This document shows positions 25,400 to 34,142 of a DNA stretch of 64,000 bases, piece after piece. Position 1 is the stretch's first letter. Every line of letters begins with the position of its first letter. Origin of the DNA: Prevotella merdae (lineage in GTDB: Bacteria > Bacteroidota > Bacteroidia > Bacteroidales > Bacteroidaceae); NCBI RefSeq assembly GCF_900290275.1, contig NZ_LT985325.1, positions 35,654-99,653 on the forward strand. Reading direction: 5' to 3'. The notes under the pieces are model-generated. The model was not told the DNA's origin. It did not search any database and saw only the letters and a program-made list of their open reading frames with translations. The translations under genes were made by a program, and so were the position numbers.

Positions 25400-26991
25400 C
25401 CTTAATTCCGCAACACTATAGTTTAACATTATTTATAAGTGCCTGAGCAACAAAAAGTTACCCAGGATTTTGCCATGTCAGAATTTTCACTTACCTTAGT
25501 GTTGCGAAAAGAAGACAAGCAAAACTCTAATATGACATGTCAAAGATACAAATTAAATCAGAGAAACTCACTCCTTTTGGGGGAATTTTTTCGATTATGG
25601 AGCAATTTGATGCTCTTTTAGCTCAAACCATAGATTCCACCTTGGGATTGAGATGCACTATGTTTGGTTATCAATATAGCGAGATTCTACGCTCTCTGAT
25701 GTGCGTATATCTTTGTGGTGGCTCATGCATTGAGGATGTTACAACTCACCTGATGAAACATTTGTCTCTTCATCCAACTCTTCGCACTTGCAGCGCAGAC
25801 ACCATATTACGTGCTATCGAAGAACTGACATTTAAGAGCATCACCTATAAGTCTGCTTCTGGCAAATCCTATGATTTCAATACTGCAGACAAGATGAACT
25901 GCTTACTGGTCAATGCCCTGCTTGCTACTGGTCAATTGAAATCCGGTCAAGAGTATGATTTTGACTTTGACCATCAGTTCATTGAAACAGAGAAGTATGA
26001 TGCAAAACCAACCTACAAGAAGTTCTTGGGCTATAGTCCAGGCGTAGCTGTCATTAACGACATGATTGTTGGTATTGAAAATAGAGACGGCAACACAAAC
26101 GTACGCTTCAACCAAAAAGAAACTTTGGAAAGAATCTTCAAGCGATTGGAGGCTTCGGAAATATATATTTCTCGTGCCCGCATGGATTGCGGCTCATGTT
26201 CGGAGGAAATCGTAGATATGGTAGAGGCTCATTGCAGGCATTTTTATATTCGTGCCAACAGATGCTCTTCTTTCTACGATTCCATGTTTGCCTTAACTGG
26301 ATGGAAAACTGTTGAAATCAACGGTATTGAGTTTGAGTTGAATTCTATCCTTGTTGAGAAATGGAAAGGAAAACCGTATCGTCTTGTCATACAGAGACAA
26401 AGGCGAATAGATGGAGACCTTGACATTTGGGAAGGCGAATATACCTACAGATGTATACTGGCTAACGATTACAAGTCGAGTGCAAGAGACATCGTGGAAT
26501 TCTACAATCTTCGTGGTGGCAAGGAACGCATCTTCGATGACATGAACAATGGCTTTGGCTGGAATCGATTGCCAAAATCGTTCATGGCACAGAATACTGT
26601 ATTCCTGCTTATGACAGCTCTCATCAGAAACTTCTACAAAGCTATTATGCAGAGATTGAAAACCCATGAATTTGGATTGCGTGCCACCAGCAGAATCAAG
26701 ACCTTTGTTTTCAAGTTCATCTCTGTTCCTGCGAAATGGATTAAGACATCACGTAGGCATGTATTGAACATTTACTCAGACAACAATGCTTATGCCAACC
26801 TGTTCAAGACAGACTTTGGTTAAAGACCATGCTTTTCTGGTTAAACCAGCGTATTACCTCAAGTCGCTTTATGGGGTAAGGGGATTTTGTGTCTGCGACA
26901 TTTCTGTTGTGCAAGAAATATGTACAATAAAATGAATTTTGTCGCTTTGCAAGCAAAATCCCACTAAACCCTATAGGTTGCGGATTTGAGG
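25400..26991 (+). mobile_element. IS1380-family insertion sequence, complete
   Basis: This is a 1592-bp element. The terminal inverted repeats are CCTTAATTCCGCAAC (25400-25414) and the complement of CCTCAAATCCGCAAC (26977-26991), 13 of 15 identical; similarity continues inward with a CTATAG block. A direct repeat TAATC flanks both ends (25395-25399 and 26992-26996), a 5-bp target duplication. It carries a single full-length transposase. The insertion point is the hflX leader, exactly 5 bp upstream of the hflX start codon, in the orientation opposite to hflX. The intact duplication and transposase suggest a fairly recent event. Confidence 0.9.
25537..26823 (+). CDS. IS1380-family DDE transposase
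   Basis: The 428-residue transposase is of the IS4-superfamily, IS1380 branch. Conserved blocks include YSEILRSLMCVYLCGGSCIED in the N-terminal part, the first catalytic Asp region EYDFDFDHQFIETEK, YISRARMDCGSCSEEI with the second Asp, and the last-Glu region FYNLRGGKERIFDDMNNGFG. Length and order are normal, so it is probably active. Starts downstream of a short AT-rich leader inside the IS. A small hairpin (CTGGT/ACCAG, 26838-26850) follows the stop codon. Confidence 0.93.
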   Translation: MSKIQIKSEKLTPFGGIFSIMEQFDALLAQTIDSTLGLRCTMFGYQYSEILRSLMCVYLCGGSCIEDVTTHLMKHLSLHPTLRTCSADTILRAIEELTFKSITYKSASGKSYDFNTADKMNCLLVNALLATGQLKSGQEYDFDFDHQFIETEKYDAKPTYKKFLGYSPGVAVINDMIVGIENRDGNTNVRFNQKETLERIFKRLEASEIYISRARMDCGSCSEEIVDMVEAHCRHFYIRANRCSSFYDSMFALTGWKTVEINGIEFELNSILVEKWKGKPYRLVIQRQRRIDGDLDIWEGEYTYRCILANDYKSSARDIVEFYNLRGGKERIFDDMNNGFGWNRLPKSFMAQNTVFLLMTALIRNFYKAIMQRLKTHEFGLRATSRIKTFVFKFISVPAKWIKTSRRHVLNIYSDNNAYANLFKTDFG

Positions 26992-26995
26992 TAAT
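26853..26995. repeat. Inverted repeat inside the right end of the IS
   Basis: The segment 26853-26899 (beginning ATTACCTCAAGTCGC) is an imperfect inverted copy of the right-end segment 26941-26995, which includes the terminal repeat and target duplication. Shared blocks are ATTACCTCAA, GGGATTTTG and GCGAC. It would fold into a large hairpin at the IS end and presents a second terminal-repeat-like sequence. Confidence 0.6.
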
Positions 26996-27026
26996 CTTTA
27001 TTTATGGCGAAATAATATTTAGATTA

Positions 27027-27057
27027 CAAAATTATACAATTTCCGTCATATCCACAA
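27027..27057 (-). promoter_or_regulatory. Original hflX promoter, now displaced by the IS
   Basis: The minus strand reads TAATTTTG at 27027-27034, with a TTG-core -33 element (27055-27057) 20 bp upstream. Removing the IS would place it about 30 bp from the hflX start codon, the normal distance. Confidence 0.5.
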
Positions 27058-27093
27058 TATTATATATAGTAAAAGTGCCTATTGCGTGGCGTT

Positions 27094-28047
27094 TCATTGG
27101 CATTCTGGGTGCTTGATAGGCTCCACGTGTATCATTACGAAAGTGTCCTGACCTATAGCGTTCTTGATGTGATGTTCAATGTCTTTGGTCTTGTCGTGTG
27201 CTTCGTTTAGGCTTATGTTGCCGTCCATGCGCACATGCACATCTATAGATTTGCGGTTGCCAATCTTTCTGGTGCGCAAGTTATGTGGGTCGGTAACGCC
27301 TGGGCATTTGAGTATAATGCGACGTATTTCGTCTTCTATCTCTTCGGGAAGCGAGTTTTCCACAAGTTCGCCAAGGCTTGGGCGCAATTGGTCAATTGAC
27401 GCATGTATGATGAGCAAGCTGACTATGAAGGCGGCAATAGGGTCGAGAACCGTCCAGTGCTCGCCCAACAACAAGGCTCCGCCTATACCAATAGCAGTTC
27501 CTATAGACGAGAGGGCGTCGCTACGATGATGCCAAGCGTTGGCTATTACGGCCTGCGAGTGGAGTTGGTGTCCGGCGCGACGTGTGTACTGGAACAGAAA
27601 CTCCTTGACAACTATAGACAGTATTGCAGCCCAAAGAGCTATCCATCCCGGCGACTTGAGGTGTTCGCCCTGGATGCAAGCCCATATCTGCGCAAGACTG
27701 TTCCACATAATACCAAGTCCAACGAAGAGAAGCATCAGTCCGATAATGGTAGTGGCAAGAGTCTCATACTTGCCGTGTCCGTATTCGTGTCCACGGTCTT
27801 GCGGCTTGCTTGAAATGCGCACAAAGGCTATAACGATGATGTCGGTAATAAGGTCGCTAAGCGAGTGCACACCATCGGCTATCATAGCCGAACTCTTGCC
27901 AAAAATACCAGCCAAGAGTTTGGCAACGCATAATAACACATTGACTATTGCCCCATATAATGTTACCTTATATATACGGTGCTCGCGTAGACGACTGTCT
28001 GTATAAGCAGTAGAGCCGTCTGTGCCTACATTGTTCATAGAGTTCAT
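27094..28047 (-). CDS. Cation diffusion facilitator (CDF) metal exporter
   Basis: This 317-residue inner-membrane transporter has six membrane helices (about 30-240) and a C-terminal cytoplasmic ferredoxin-like domain (240-310). Metal-site motifs are visible in helix 2 (DGVHSLSDLITD) and helix 5 (HHRSDALSS); both are HxxxD, the arrangement of zinc-preferring members. A His-rich HEYGHGKYE loop follows helix 2-3, as in most CDF proteins. It exports Zn or a similar divalent metal in exchange for protons. It lies upstream of the displaced hflX promoter on the same strand. A -7 box TACTTTTG is at 28101-28108. Confidence 0.92.
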   Translation of the reverse strand: MNSMNNVGTDGSTAYTDSRLREHRIYKVTLYGAIVNVLLCVAKLLAGIFGKSSAMIADGVHSLSDLITDIIVIAFVRISSKPQDRGHEYGHGKYETLATTIIGLMLLFVGLGIMWNSLAQIWACIQGEHLKSPGWIALWAAILSIVVKEFLFQYTRRAGHQLHSQAVIANAWHHRSDALSSIGTAIGIGGALLLGEHWTVLDPIAAFIVSLLIIHASIDQLRPSLGELVENSLPEEIEDEIRRIILKCPGVTDPHNLRTRKIGNRKSIDVHVRMDGNISLNEAHDKTKDIEHHIKNAIGQDTFVMIHVEPIKHPECQ

Positions 28048-28100
28048 AATGTCGATTTTTTTATCCTGATAGAATATTGTTTATTTATAAATGAGCAATG

Positions 28101-28108
28101 CAAAAGTA
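28101..28108 (-). promoter_or_regulatory. -7 box of the CDF gene
   Basis: The minus strand reads TACTTTTG (TAnnTTTG), 53 bp before the start codon at 28047. The -33 region is weak. Confidence 0.45.
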
Positions 28109-28539
28109 TATATATTTTTTGAAAAGCAATAATAAATTGCTTATTTTAAATTGTTTAGGGCATACGTATAGGGGTGAGCGTATTTACAAACACGCAAGTG
28201 TAATAAGATGTTTCATGTTCGTATTTTATGTTTTTTTTAGTTTCTGCTTGCAAAGATAATATAAGATGTCAAATGTGTAAAATCAAAGTATGAAAAAAGT
28301 GGATGTTTTGAAATGATGTATTCTTGTATCTTATTGAAAATCAATAAATAATCGGCTTGTACGTAATTTGGCAAAGTAGACGGTTAATAAAGGATAGTAA
28401 AGACAAAAAATATCTGCTAATGGGGGTGTTTTGTACGAAAATATACCCGTTTAGTATAAAAATGTAAATTATAATAAATTTCAAATTATTACAGAAAAGT
28501 TAACAATGTGAAATTGTTACTTGATTTTAATCATTTATC

Positions 28540-28570
28540 TTTGGAGTTAAAGATTTAATGATTAACTTTG
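28540..28570 (+). promoter_or_regulatory. Strong promoter in the gap before nagB
   Basis: TTTG at 28540-28543 and TAACTTTG at 28563-28570 are 19 bp apart, a perfect consensus. The expected start is near 28577, which gives a short transcript ending at the hairpin 28686-28718. The rest of the 28048-28539 gap is AT-rich and shows nothing else. Confidence 0.7.
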
Positions 28571-28576
28571 CAATGA

Positions 28577-28720
28577 TAAAACAAACAAAGCATGACCGCT
28601 TAACGGCGGTAAATCGACAAAAGAAACCGATTTTCAACTAACTCATGACTGCTTATTTAGTTACAACTACTACAACAATCAAACAAAATGTGCTCCGACG
28701 TGATGTCGGAGCACATTTCT
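28577..28720 (+). ncRNA. Candidate small RNA or nagB leader
   Basis: About 140 nt lies between a consensus promoter (28540-28570) and a perfect 14-bp hairpin (28686-28718). It contains a small GC-rich stem (CCGCTTAACGGCGG, 28596-28609) and a C/A-rich unstructured stretch (28660-28685). There is no credible coding frame: the ATG at 28573 would fall at or before the transcript start. It could be a free-standing small RNA or the 5' leader/attenuator of nagB, which begins 133 bp further on. Confidence 0.45.
28686..28718. terminator. Perfect 14-bp hairpin terminator
   Basis: AAATGTGCTCCGAC (28686-28699) pairs perfectly with GTCGGAGCACATTT (28705-28718) around a 5-nt loop. The following T tract is short, so it may be an intrinsic terminator or an attenuator. 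Confidence 0.65.
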
Positions 28721-28852
28721 GAAAAATCTCCTTAATATATATATTACAACATATATACAAAACTACGTATTAGATGTTATGTATACTTATTATGGAAAAA
28801 CATTAAGCAGTTCTTCGGTTTAAAACAGCAAACTTTTTAAAACATAATAACT

Positions 28853-29644
28853 ATGAGATTAATCATTGAAAAGGATTATGACCAGCTCTCAAAGTGGGCA
28901 GCTGAGCATGTAATTGAGCGTATCAACAAGTTTAACCCTACACCAGACCACAAGTTTGTTCTTGGTCTGCCTACAGGTTCTTCACCTATCGGTATGTACC
29001 GTGCTTTGGCTGAGGCTTGCAAGGAGGGTCGTGTATCGTTCAAGAATGTTCTCACATTCAACATGGACGAGTATGTAGGTTTGCCAGAGTCTCATCCTGA
29101 GAGCTACCACTCATTTATGGCTAAGAACTTCTTCGACCACGTTGATTGCCCGAAGGAGAACATCCATATCCTTAACGGCAACGCCGAGGATCTCGAGGCT
29201 GAGTGTGCTAACTATGAGAAGATGATTGAGGAAGTAGGCGGTATCGACCTTTTCATTGGTGGTATTGGTCCTGACGGCCATATCGCTTTCAATGAGCCGG
29301 GTTCTTCGCTTACATCACGTACACGTCAGAAGACTTTGACAACCGACACTATCGTAGCCAACTCTCGTTTCTTCGACAACGACGTTAAGAAGGTTCCTAC
29401 AACTGCTCTTACAGTTGGTGTTGGAACAGTTATGTCTGCACGTGAGGTTATGATTCTTTGTAATGGTCACAATAAGACACGCGCTCTTCAGGCTGCCGTA
29501 GAGGGTCCTGTTACACAGATGTGGACAATTTCTGTTCTTCAGCTCCACCAGCATGGCATTATCGTTGCTGACGAGGCTGCTACAGAGGAGCTCAAGGTTG
29601 GAACATACCGTTACTTCAAGGATATCGAGAAGAACAACCTCTAA
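28853..29644 (+). CDS. nagB: Glucosamine-6-phosphate deaminase
   Basis: This 263-residue enzyme converts glucosamine-6-phosphate to fructose-6-phosphate and ammonia, the last step of amino-sugar catabolism. Signature motifs are [16 protein letters not shown] (phosphate loop), NMDEYVGLP with the catalytic Asp, [17 protein letters not shown] with the catalytic His, and a full-length C-terminus. A gene for a CBM9-like protein follows after 58 bp. The 5' region from 28721 to 28852 has no clear promoter, so the upstream promoter at 28540 may also serve it. Confidence 0.96.
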   Translation: MRLIIEKDYDQLSKWAAEHVIERINKFNPTPDHKFVLGLPTGSSPIGMYRALAEACKEGRVSFKNVLTFNMDEYVGLPESHPESYHSFMAKNFFDHVDCPKENIHILNGNAEDLEAECANYEKMIEEVGGIDLFIGGIGPDGHIAFNEPGSSLTSRTRQKTLTTDTIVANSRFFDNDVKKVPTTALTVGVGTVMSAREVMILCNGHNKTRALQAAVEGPVTQMWTISVLQLHQHGIIVADEAATEELKVGTYRYFKDIEKNNL

Positions 29645-29702
29645 TCAATTCTTTATTTGTGTGAAGAACACAATGTAATCAATTCTTCATAAACGAGAAT
29701 AT

Positions 29703-30359
29703 ATGCAAAATGCATTAAACATAAAACGAATCTCAGCTGCCTCTGTAGAAGCGGCTGAGATTTGTTGTTTGTTGGACGAGGCTCAGGTTGAGTTCGTTAC
29801 AGTTGACAGCCATTGCTGGGCTGCCGAGTATCCTTATAAGCCAAAGATGGAGGTTCGTGTTGCACACAACGGCAAGCAATTGCTTGTTAACTATCGTGTT
29901 ACAGAGGAGTGTGTGCGTGCCGTAGCTCCGCACGACGATGGTAATGTGTGGGAAGACTCGTGCTGCGAGTTTTTCCTTTCGCCAGTTGCCGATGGTTCTT
30001 ATTATAATATAGAATGCAACGCGGCTGGCACATTGCTCATAGGTTTTGGTAAGGGACGCGACGACCGCAAACGTGCCACTAAGGACATACTCGATACCGT
30101 AGACCGTTGGGCTTCTATGGGACGTGCTCCATTTACAGATATCGAGGGCGAGCGTACATGGCAGCTTTGTCTTGCAATTCCGTCTACAGCTTTCTTTGCC
30201 CACGACCTGCAGTCGTTCGAGGGATTGAATGTAAGGGGAAATGTGTACAAGTGTGGCGACATGTTGCCGCATCCTCACTTCCTCTCGCTCTTCCCAATAG
30301 ATATTCCAAAGCCCGACTTCCATCGTCCTGACTTCTTTGGAAATGTGATGTTCGAGTAA
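29703..30359 (+). CDS. CBM9-like carbohydrate-binding protein
   Basis: This 218-residue protein resembles the carbohydrate-binding family 9-like (DOMON-type) beta-sandwich. Motifs include YPYKPKMEVRVAHNGKQL, VWEDSCCEFFLSP with the conserved D-S/C-EFF pattern, YYNIECNAAGTLL, and ERTWQLCLAIPSTAFF. There is no signal peptide, so it appears cytoplasmic, which is also true of many Bacteroidetes members of this family. It is adjacent to nagB on the same strand (58-bp gap) and probably co-transcribed. The ligand is unknown. A terminator follows at 30421-30469. Confidence 0.75.
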   Translation: MQNALNIKRISAASVEAAEICCLLDEAQVEFVTVDSHCWAAEYPYKPKMEVRVAHNGKQLLVNYRVTEECVRAVAPHDDGNVWEDSCCEFFLSPVADGSYYNIECNAAGTLLIGFGKGRDDRKRATKDILDTVDRWASMGRAPFTDIEGERTWQLCLAIPSTAFFAHDLQSFEGLNVRGNVYKCGDMLPHPHFLSLFPIDIPKPDFHRPDFFGNVMFE

Positions 30360-30420
30360 TTATAAGGTTTGATATTATAAATAACTCCTAAACTTTTGAA
30401 TCAGCAAAAGTTTATTAAAC

Positions 30421-30469
30421 AAAAAAATGTTGCAATCTCATATATCAAATGAGGTTGCAACATTTTTTT
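30421..30469. terminator. Bidirectional terminator
   Basis: A long stem pairs about 30421-30440 with 30449-30469 (AATGTTGCAA arms), with A-rich sequence on one side and T-rich on the other. It separates the convergent CBM9-like and acyl-CoA-ligase genes. Confidence 0.75.
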
Positions 30470-30561
30470 GTTATCATTTAACCAGCAAGTCAAATCTTCT
30501 TGTTTCTTGTCTTGTTGTTTTACGCGACAGAATGCAGATTACATGCTAAACTTGTATTGCT

Positions 30562-32220
30562 TTATTTGTACAAGTATCTCTTGATACTCTTCTTAGGAGT
30601 TTTCTCAAACTCCTCGCGCACAATCTCTATTGCCGCCAATCGGCAGTAAGGAGGCTGCGAAGCGTTTAGTTCCTGACGGTTTTGCTCCATAATATTCTCC
30701 AAGTCGGCATCGTTGAGGCGCATTGTGGCTGCCTCGTCGTAGTCGGGATGAACCAAGCCTACAAGCTTTTCGCCACGCTGTACAACCACACACTCATTAA
30801 CCATAGCCAATGAGTTTAGTTTGTCCTCAATCTCCTCTGGATATATGTTCTGTCCCGAAGCGCCAAGCAGCATGTTCTTAGAGCGTCCCTTAATGAATAC
30901 ATTTCCGTCTGCATCCATAAGTCCAAGGTCGCCTGTATGATACCATCCATCCTCATCAAGAGTCTGTGCGGTAGCCTCCTCGTTCTTGAAGTAGCCAAGC
31001 ATAACGTTAAGGCCACGTGCAAGAATCTCGCCTGGAACATTCTCTGGGTCGGGCGAATCGATCTTAACTTCCATATGCACAACAGGCTTGCCGCACGAGC
31101 CGGGAACAAACTCCTGATAGTCGGCATAGCAGATAATAGGCGCACACTCTGTGGCACCATAGCCTACTGTATAAGGGAAATCGATGCGCTTGAGGAACTG
31201 TTCAACCTCCTGGTTGAATGCAGCTCCGCCAACAATAATCTCGTAGAAGTTGCCGCCAAATGCGTTAACCACCTGTTGGCGTATCTTCTCGTTAACCTTC
31301 TTGCTTACGATAGGCATGTTGAGGAGCAAGCGCATACGGTTGTTCTGTATCTTTGGGAATACCTTCTTGCGTATAATCTTCTCGATAACAAGAGGCACGG
31401 CAATAATGATGGCAGGCTTAACCTCGGCAAATGCTGCAGCTATGATAGCAGGCGAAGGCACACGTGTAAGATAGAACACGTGGCAGCCATATATGAACTC
31501 GAACAAGAACTCGAACGCCATACCATACATGTGTGCCATAGGCAAGATGCTGATGACGTTGGCACCCTTCTTTATCTTCTTTCCTATAACCGTCATGGCA
31601 AAGTCGTAGTTGCTCCACAATGCGCGGTAAGGAATCATCACGCCCTTAGAGAATCCGGTTGTGCCACTTGTATAGTTGATAAGCGCCAGTTCCTCAGGAC
31701 TCTGCTCGTGATGATAGTGCACATGCTCCTTGCGGAAATACTTGGGATACTTCTTGCCAAACATCTCGTTGAGGTGTTCGCGTGCATATGTCAGCTTGTC
31801 GGTACGCGATACCACGAGCGAGTAGTCGGGTATGTAGATGATGCCTTCAAGGTCGGGCATCTTGGTTTGATCGATGATAGTAGCCACATAGTCACCAACA
31901 AACAGCAATTTAGCCTCGCTGTGGTTTACGATGTTGTGAATCTGGTCGGCAGTAAACTCGTGTAGTATAGGCACGGCCACAGCTCCGTATGTGAGTGTAG
32001 CAAGGAAAGCTACAGCCCAACTTGCGCTATTGCGACCGCATAATGCAATCTTGTCTCCCTTCACAACGCCGCTGCTTTCGAACATTATGTGCAGTTTCTC
32101 TATCTTGCGAGCCACGTCGTGATATTGCAATGTCGCGCCTTTAAAGTCGGTTAGAGCGTCCTTGTCCCAGTTGTCAATTATGCTCTTCTCTAATAAAGCA
32201 TTAAAACTTGGTATTTCCAT
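30562..32220 (-). CDS. AMP-binding acyl-CoA ligase-type enzyme (downstream paralog)
   Basis: This 552-residue ANL-superfamily enzyme activates a carboxylate, probably a long-chain fatty acid, to acyl-AMP and then acyl-CoA. It has the P-loop-like motif YTSGTTGFSKG (183-193), the A5 motif YGATECAP (around 330), the motif GWYHTGDLG (around 432), and a C-terminal domain ending in the catalytic Lys region KTPKKSIKRYLYK. It is co-linear with the gene immediately upstream, 31 bp away, and many blocks are identical between them (for example AREHLNEMFGKKYPKYFRKEHV differs at only one place). The substrate difference between the paralogs is unknown. Confidence 0.88.
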   Translation of the reverse strand: MEIPSFNALLEKSIIDNWDKDALTDFKGATLQYHDVARKIEKLHIMFESSGVVKGDKIALCGRNSASWAVAFLATLTYGAVAVPILHEFTADQIHNIVNHSEAKLLFVGDYVATIIDQTKMPDLEGIIYIPDYSLVVSRTDKLTYAREHLNEMFGKKYPKYFRKEHVHYHHEQSPEELALINYTSGTTGFSKGVMIPYRALWSNYDFAMTVIGKKIKKGANVISILPMAHMYGMAFEFLFEFIYGCHVFYLTRVPSPAIIAAAFAEVKPAIIIAVPLVIEKIIRKKVFPKIQNNRMRLLLNMPIVSKKVNEKIRQQVVNAFGGNFYEIIVGGAAFNQEVEQFLKRIDFPYTVGYGATECAPIICYADYQEFVPGSCGKPVVHMEVKIDSPDPENVPGEILARGLNVMLGYFKNEEATAQTLDEDGWYHTGDLGLMDADGNVFIKGRSKNMLLGASGQNIYPEEIEDKLNSLAMVNECVVVQRGEKLVGLVHPDYDEAATMRLNDADLENIMEQNRQELNASQPPYCRLAAIEIVREEFEKTPKKSIKRYLYK

Positions 32221-32251
32221 TCTTTTTTGTTTGTTTTAGATGTGAGGTGTT

Positions 32252-33913
32252 TTATTTGTAAAGATATCTCTTTATGCTCTTCTTAGCCGTCTTTTCAAAC
32301 TCTTGCTTCTGTATCTCTATAGCAGCAATCTTGCAGAATGGCGGCAACTGAGCGTTGAGCGTTTTCAGATTTTCCTCCATTATCCCCTTAATGTCGTCGT
32401 CGTCGAAGTTCATGTCTTCCTTGTCTTCTGCTTCTGGGTGTACAAGGGCAACGAGCTTAGAGTTGCGTTGTATGATGATGCTCTCGCCAACGAGCGGCAT
32501 GTTGTTCAGTTTGTCTTCAATTTCTTCTGGGTACACATTCTGTCCGTTAGCTCCGAGCAGCATATTCTTTATACGTCCCTTTATATATATGTGTCCGCTT
32601 GGAGCCATAGTGGCAAGGTCGCCTGTGTGGAACCATCCGTCCTCGTCAATAACTTGCTTTGTGGCTTCCTCGTTCTTATAGTAGCCCAGCATAACGTTCA
32701 TGCCACGTGTTATCAGTTCGCCAGGTATGTTTTCCGGGTCAGGGCTCAGAATCTTCACTTCCATATGCGACACAACAGGTCCGCAAGATGCTATCTTGTA
32801 TTTGTCGTGGTTAACAAATGTTATGAGCGGAGCTGTCTCAGTTGTGCCATATCCTATAGTTACAGGCACGCCCACACTATTGAGGAACTGTTCGATGCCA
32901 AGATTGAGTGGAGCTCCGCCTACTATAATCTCGAAGGCATTTCCGCCGAATGCTTCCATAATGCGGTCGCGTATGTGCATCTTTATCTTTTTGCTTATCA
33001 CGGGCATGTTAAGCAGCAGCTTCATGCGGTTGGTCTGCACCTGGGCAAGCACCTTGCGACGTATAATCTTCTCGATAACAAGAGGTACGGCAACGATGAG
33101 TCGTGGCTTTACCTCGGCAAAAGCCTCTGCTATGAGCGAAGGCGACGGCAGGCGGTTGAGGAAGTAGATGTGGCAACCGTTGATAAAGCCGAAGAGAAAC
33201 TCTACGGCAAGTCCGTACATGTGCGCCATAGGCAATATACTTACCAGATTGCTGCCCGACTTGACGTTGGGACCTAGGTTTTTAAGTATATGGTCAAGAT
33301 TGCCCCACAATGCGCGGTAAGGCAGCATAACACCCTTAGAGAATCCGGTTGTGCCACTTGTATAGTTGATCATAGCCAACTCTTCCGGGCTCTGCTCCTT
33401 GTAGTATTTTACGTGTTCCTTACGGAAATACTTTGGATATCTCTTTCCAAACATTTCGTTAAGATGTTCGCGTGCGAAGACGAGTTGTTCGGTTCGTGCT
33501 ACAACGATGGAGAAGTCGGGAAGATACATTATTCCTTCCAAATCCGGCATCTCGTCGGGATTTATCTGTGTCTTCACCACATCGCCAACGAATAGCAGCT
33601 TAGACTCGCTGTGGTTTACGATGTTGTGAATTTGTTCTGGTGTAAACTCGTTTTGCACAGGTACAGCTACTGCACCATATGTAAGTGTAGCGAGAAACGC
33701 TACTGCCCAATGGCTGCTGTTGCGTCCGCACAAGGCTATCTTGTCGCCTCGCTTAACGCCGCAGTTCTCGAACAATATGTGTAGCTTCTCTATCTTGCGG
33801 GCTACATCGTGGAATTGTAGTGTGGCGCCCTTGTAGTCGGTAAAGGCGTCTTTATCCCAAAACTTAATTATACTCTCTTCAATATATGAGTTGAAACTGG
33901 GTATTTGCTCCAT
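32252..33913 (-). CDS. AMP-binding acyl-CoA ligase-type enzyme (upstream paralog)
   Basis: This 553-residue paralog of the next gene has the same motifs: YTSGTTGFSKG, YGTTETAP, GWFHTGDLA, and the C-terminal KTAKKSIKRYLYK. It is full length and intact. A consensus promoter (33937-33968) precedes it and probably drives both genes. Tandem duplication followed by divergence is the simple reading; the C-terminal thirds differ most, including the acidic stretch EAEDKEDMNFDDDDIKG found only here. Confidence 0.88.
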   Translation of the reverse strand: MEQIPSFNSYIEESIIKFWDKDAFTDYKGATLQFHDVARKIEKLHILFENCGVKRGDKIALCGRNSSHWAVAFLATLTYGAVAVPVQNEFTPEQIHNIVNHSESKLLFVGDVVKTQINPDEMPDLEGIMYLPDFSIVVARTEQLVFAREHLNEMFGKRYPKYFRKEHVKYYKEQSPEELAMINYTSGTTGFSKGVMLPYRALWGNLDHILKNLGPNVKSGSNLVSILPMAHMYGLAVEFLFGFINGCHIYFLNRLPSPSLIAEAFAEVKPRLIVAVPLVIEKIIRRKVLAQVQTNRMKLLLNMPVISKKIKMHIRDRIMEAFGGNAFEIIVGGAPLNLGIEQFLNSVGVPVTIGYGTTETAPLITFVNHDKYKIASCGPVVSHMEVKILSPDPENIPGELITRGMNVMLGYYKNEEATKQVIDEDGWFHTGDLATMAPSGHIYIKGRIKNMLLGANGQNVYPEEIEDKLNNMPLVGESIIIQRNSKLVALVHPEAEDKEDMNFDDDDIKGIMEENLKTLNAQLPPFCKIAAIEIQKQEFEKTAKKSIKRYLYK

Positions 33914-33936
33914 TGCACAATCTTCAAAATTTTGTG

Positions 33937-33968
33937 CAAAGATACAGCATTATTTGCACATTCCCAAA
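33937..33968 (-). promoter_or_regulatory. Promoter of the paired ligase genes
   Basis: The minus strand reads TTTG (33965-33968), a 20-bp spacer and TATCTTTG (33937-33944), a full match. The leader is about 20 nt. Confidence 0.7.
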
Positions 33969-34096
33969 AGTTTTGTGCTGTATTTTCTATTAAGGTGTAA
34001 TAACCTGTGTTTTTTTATGCATATAATCATATGCACATTGTAAATTTGTCTGTGCAATAAGCTAAGTAGAACATTTTTGTGGTAATATTAAACAAT

Positions 34097-34138
34097 AATG
34101 GGACATAAGCACTATTTTATGTGTCCTTATGTCCCATT
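34097..34138 (-). terminator. Terminator of the permease gene
   Basis: AATGGGACATAAG (34097-34109) pairs perfectly with CTTATGTCCCATT (34126-34138), just past the permease stop codon at 34143. Confidence 0.75.
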
Positions 34139-34142
34139 GTTA

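Noticed and set aside
25439-25621. 60-codon frame at the IS left end
   Set aside because: It overlaps the start of the transposase in another frame and has no supporting signal.
28573-28641. 22-codon frame in the candidate small RNA
   Set aside because: Its ATG lies 3 bp after the -7 box, at or before the expected transcript start, and the product has no recognisable features.
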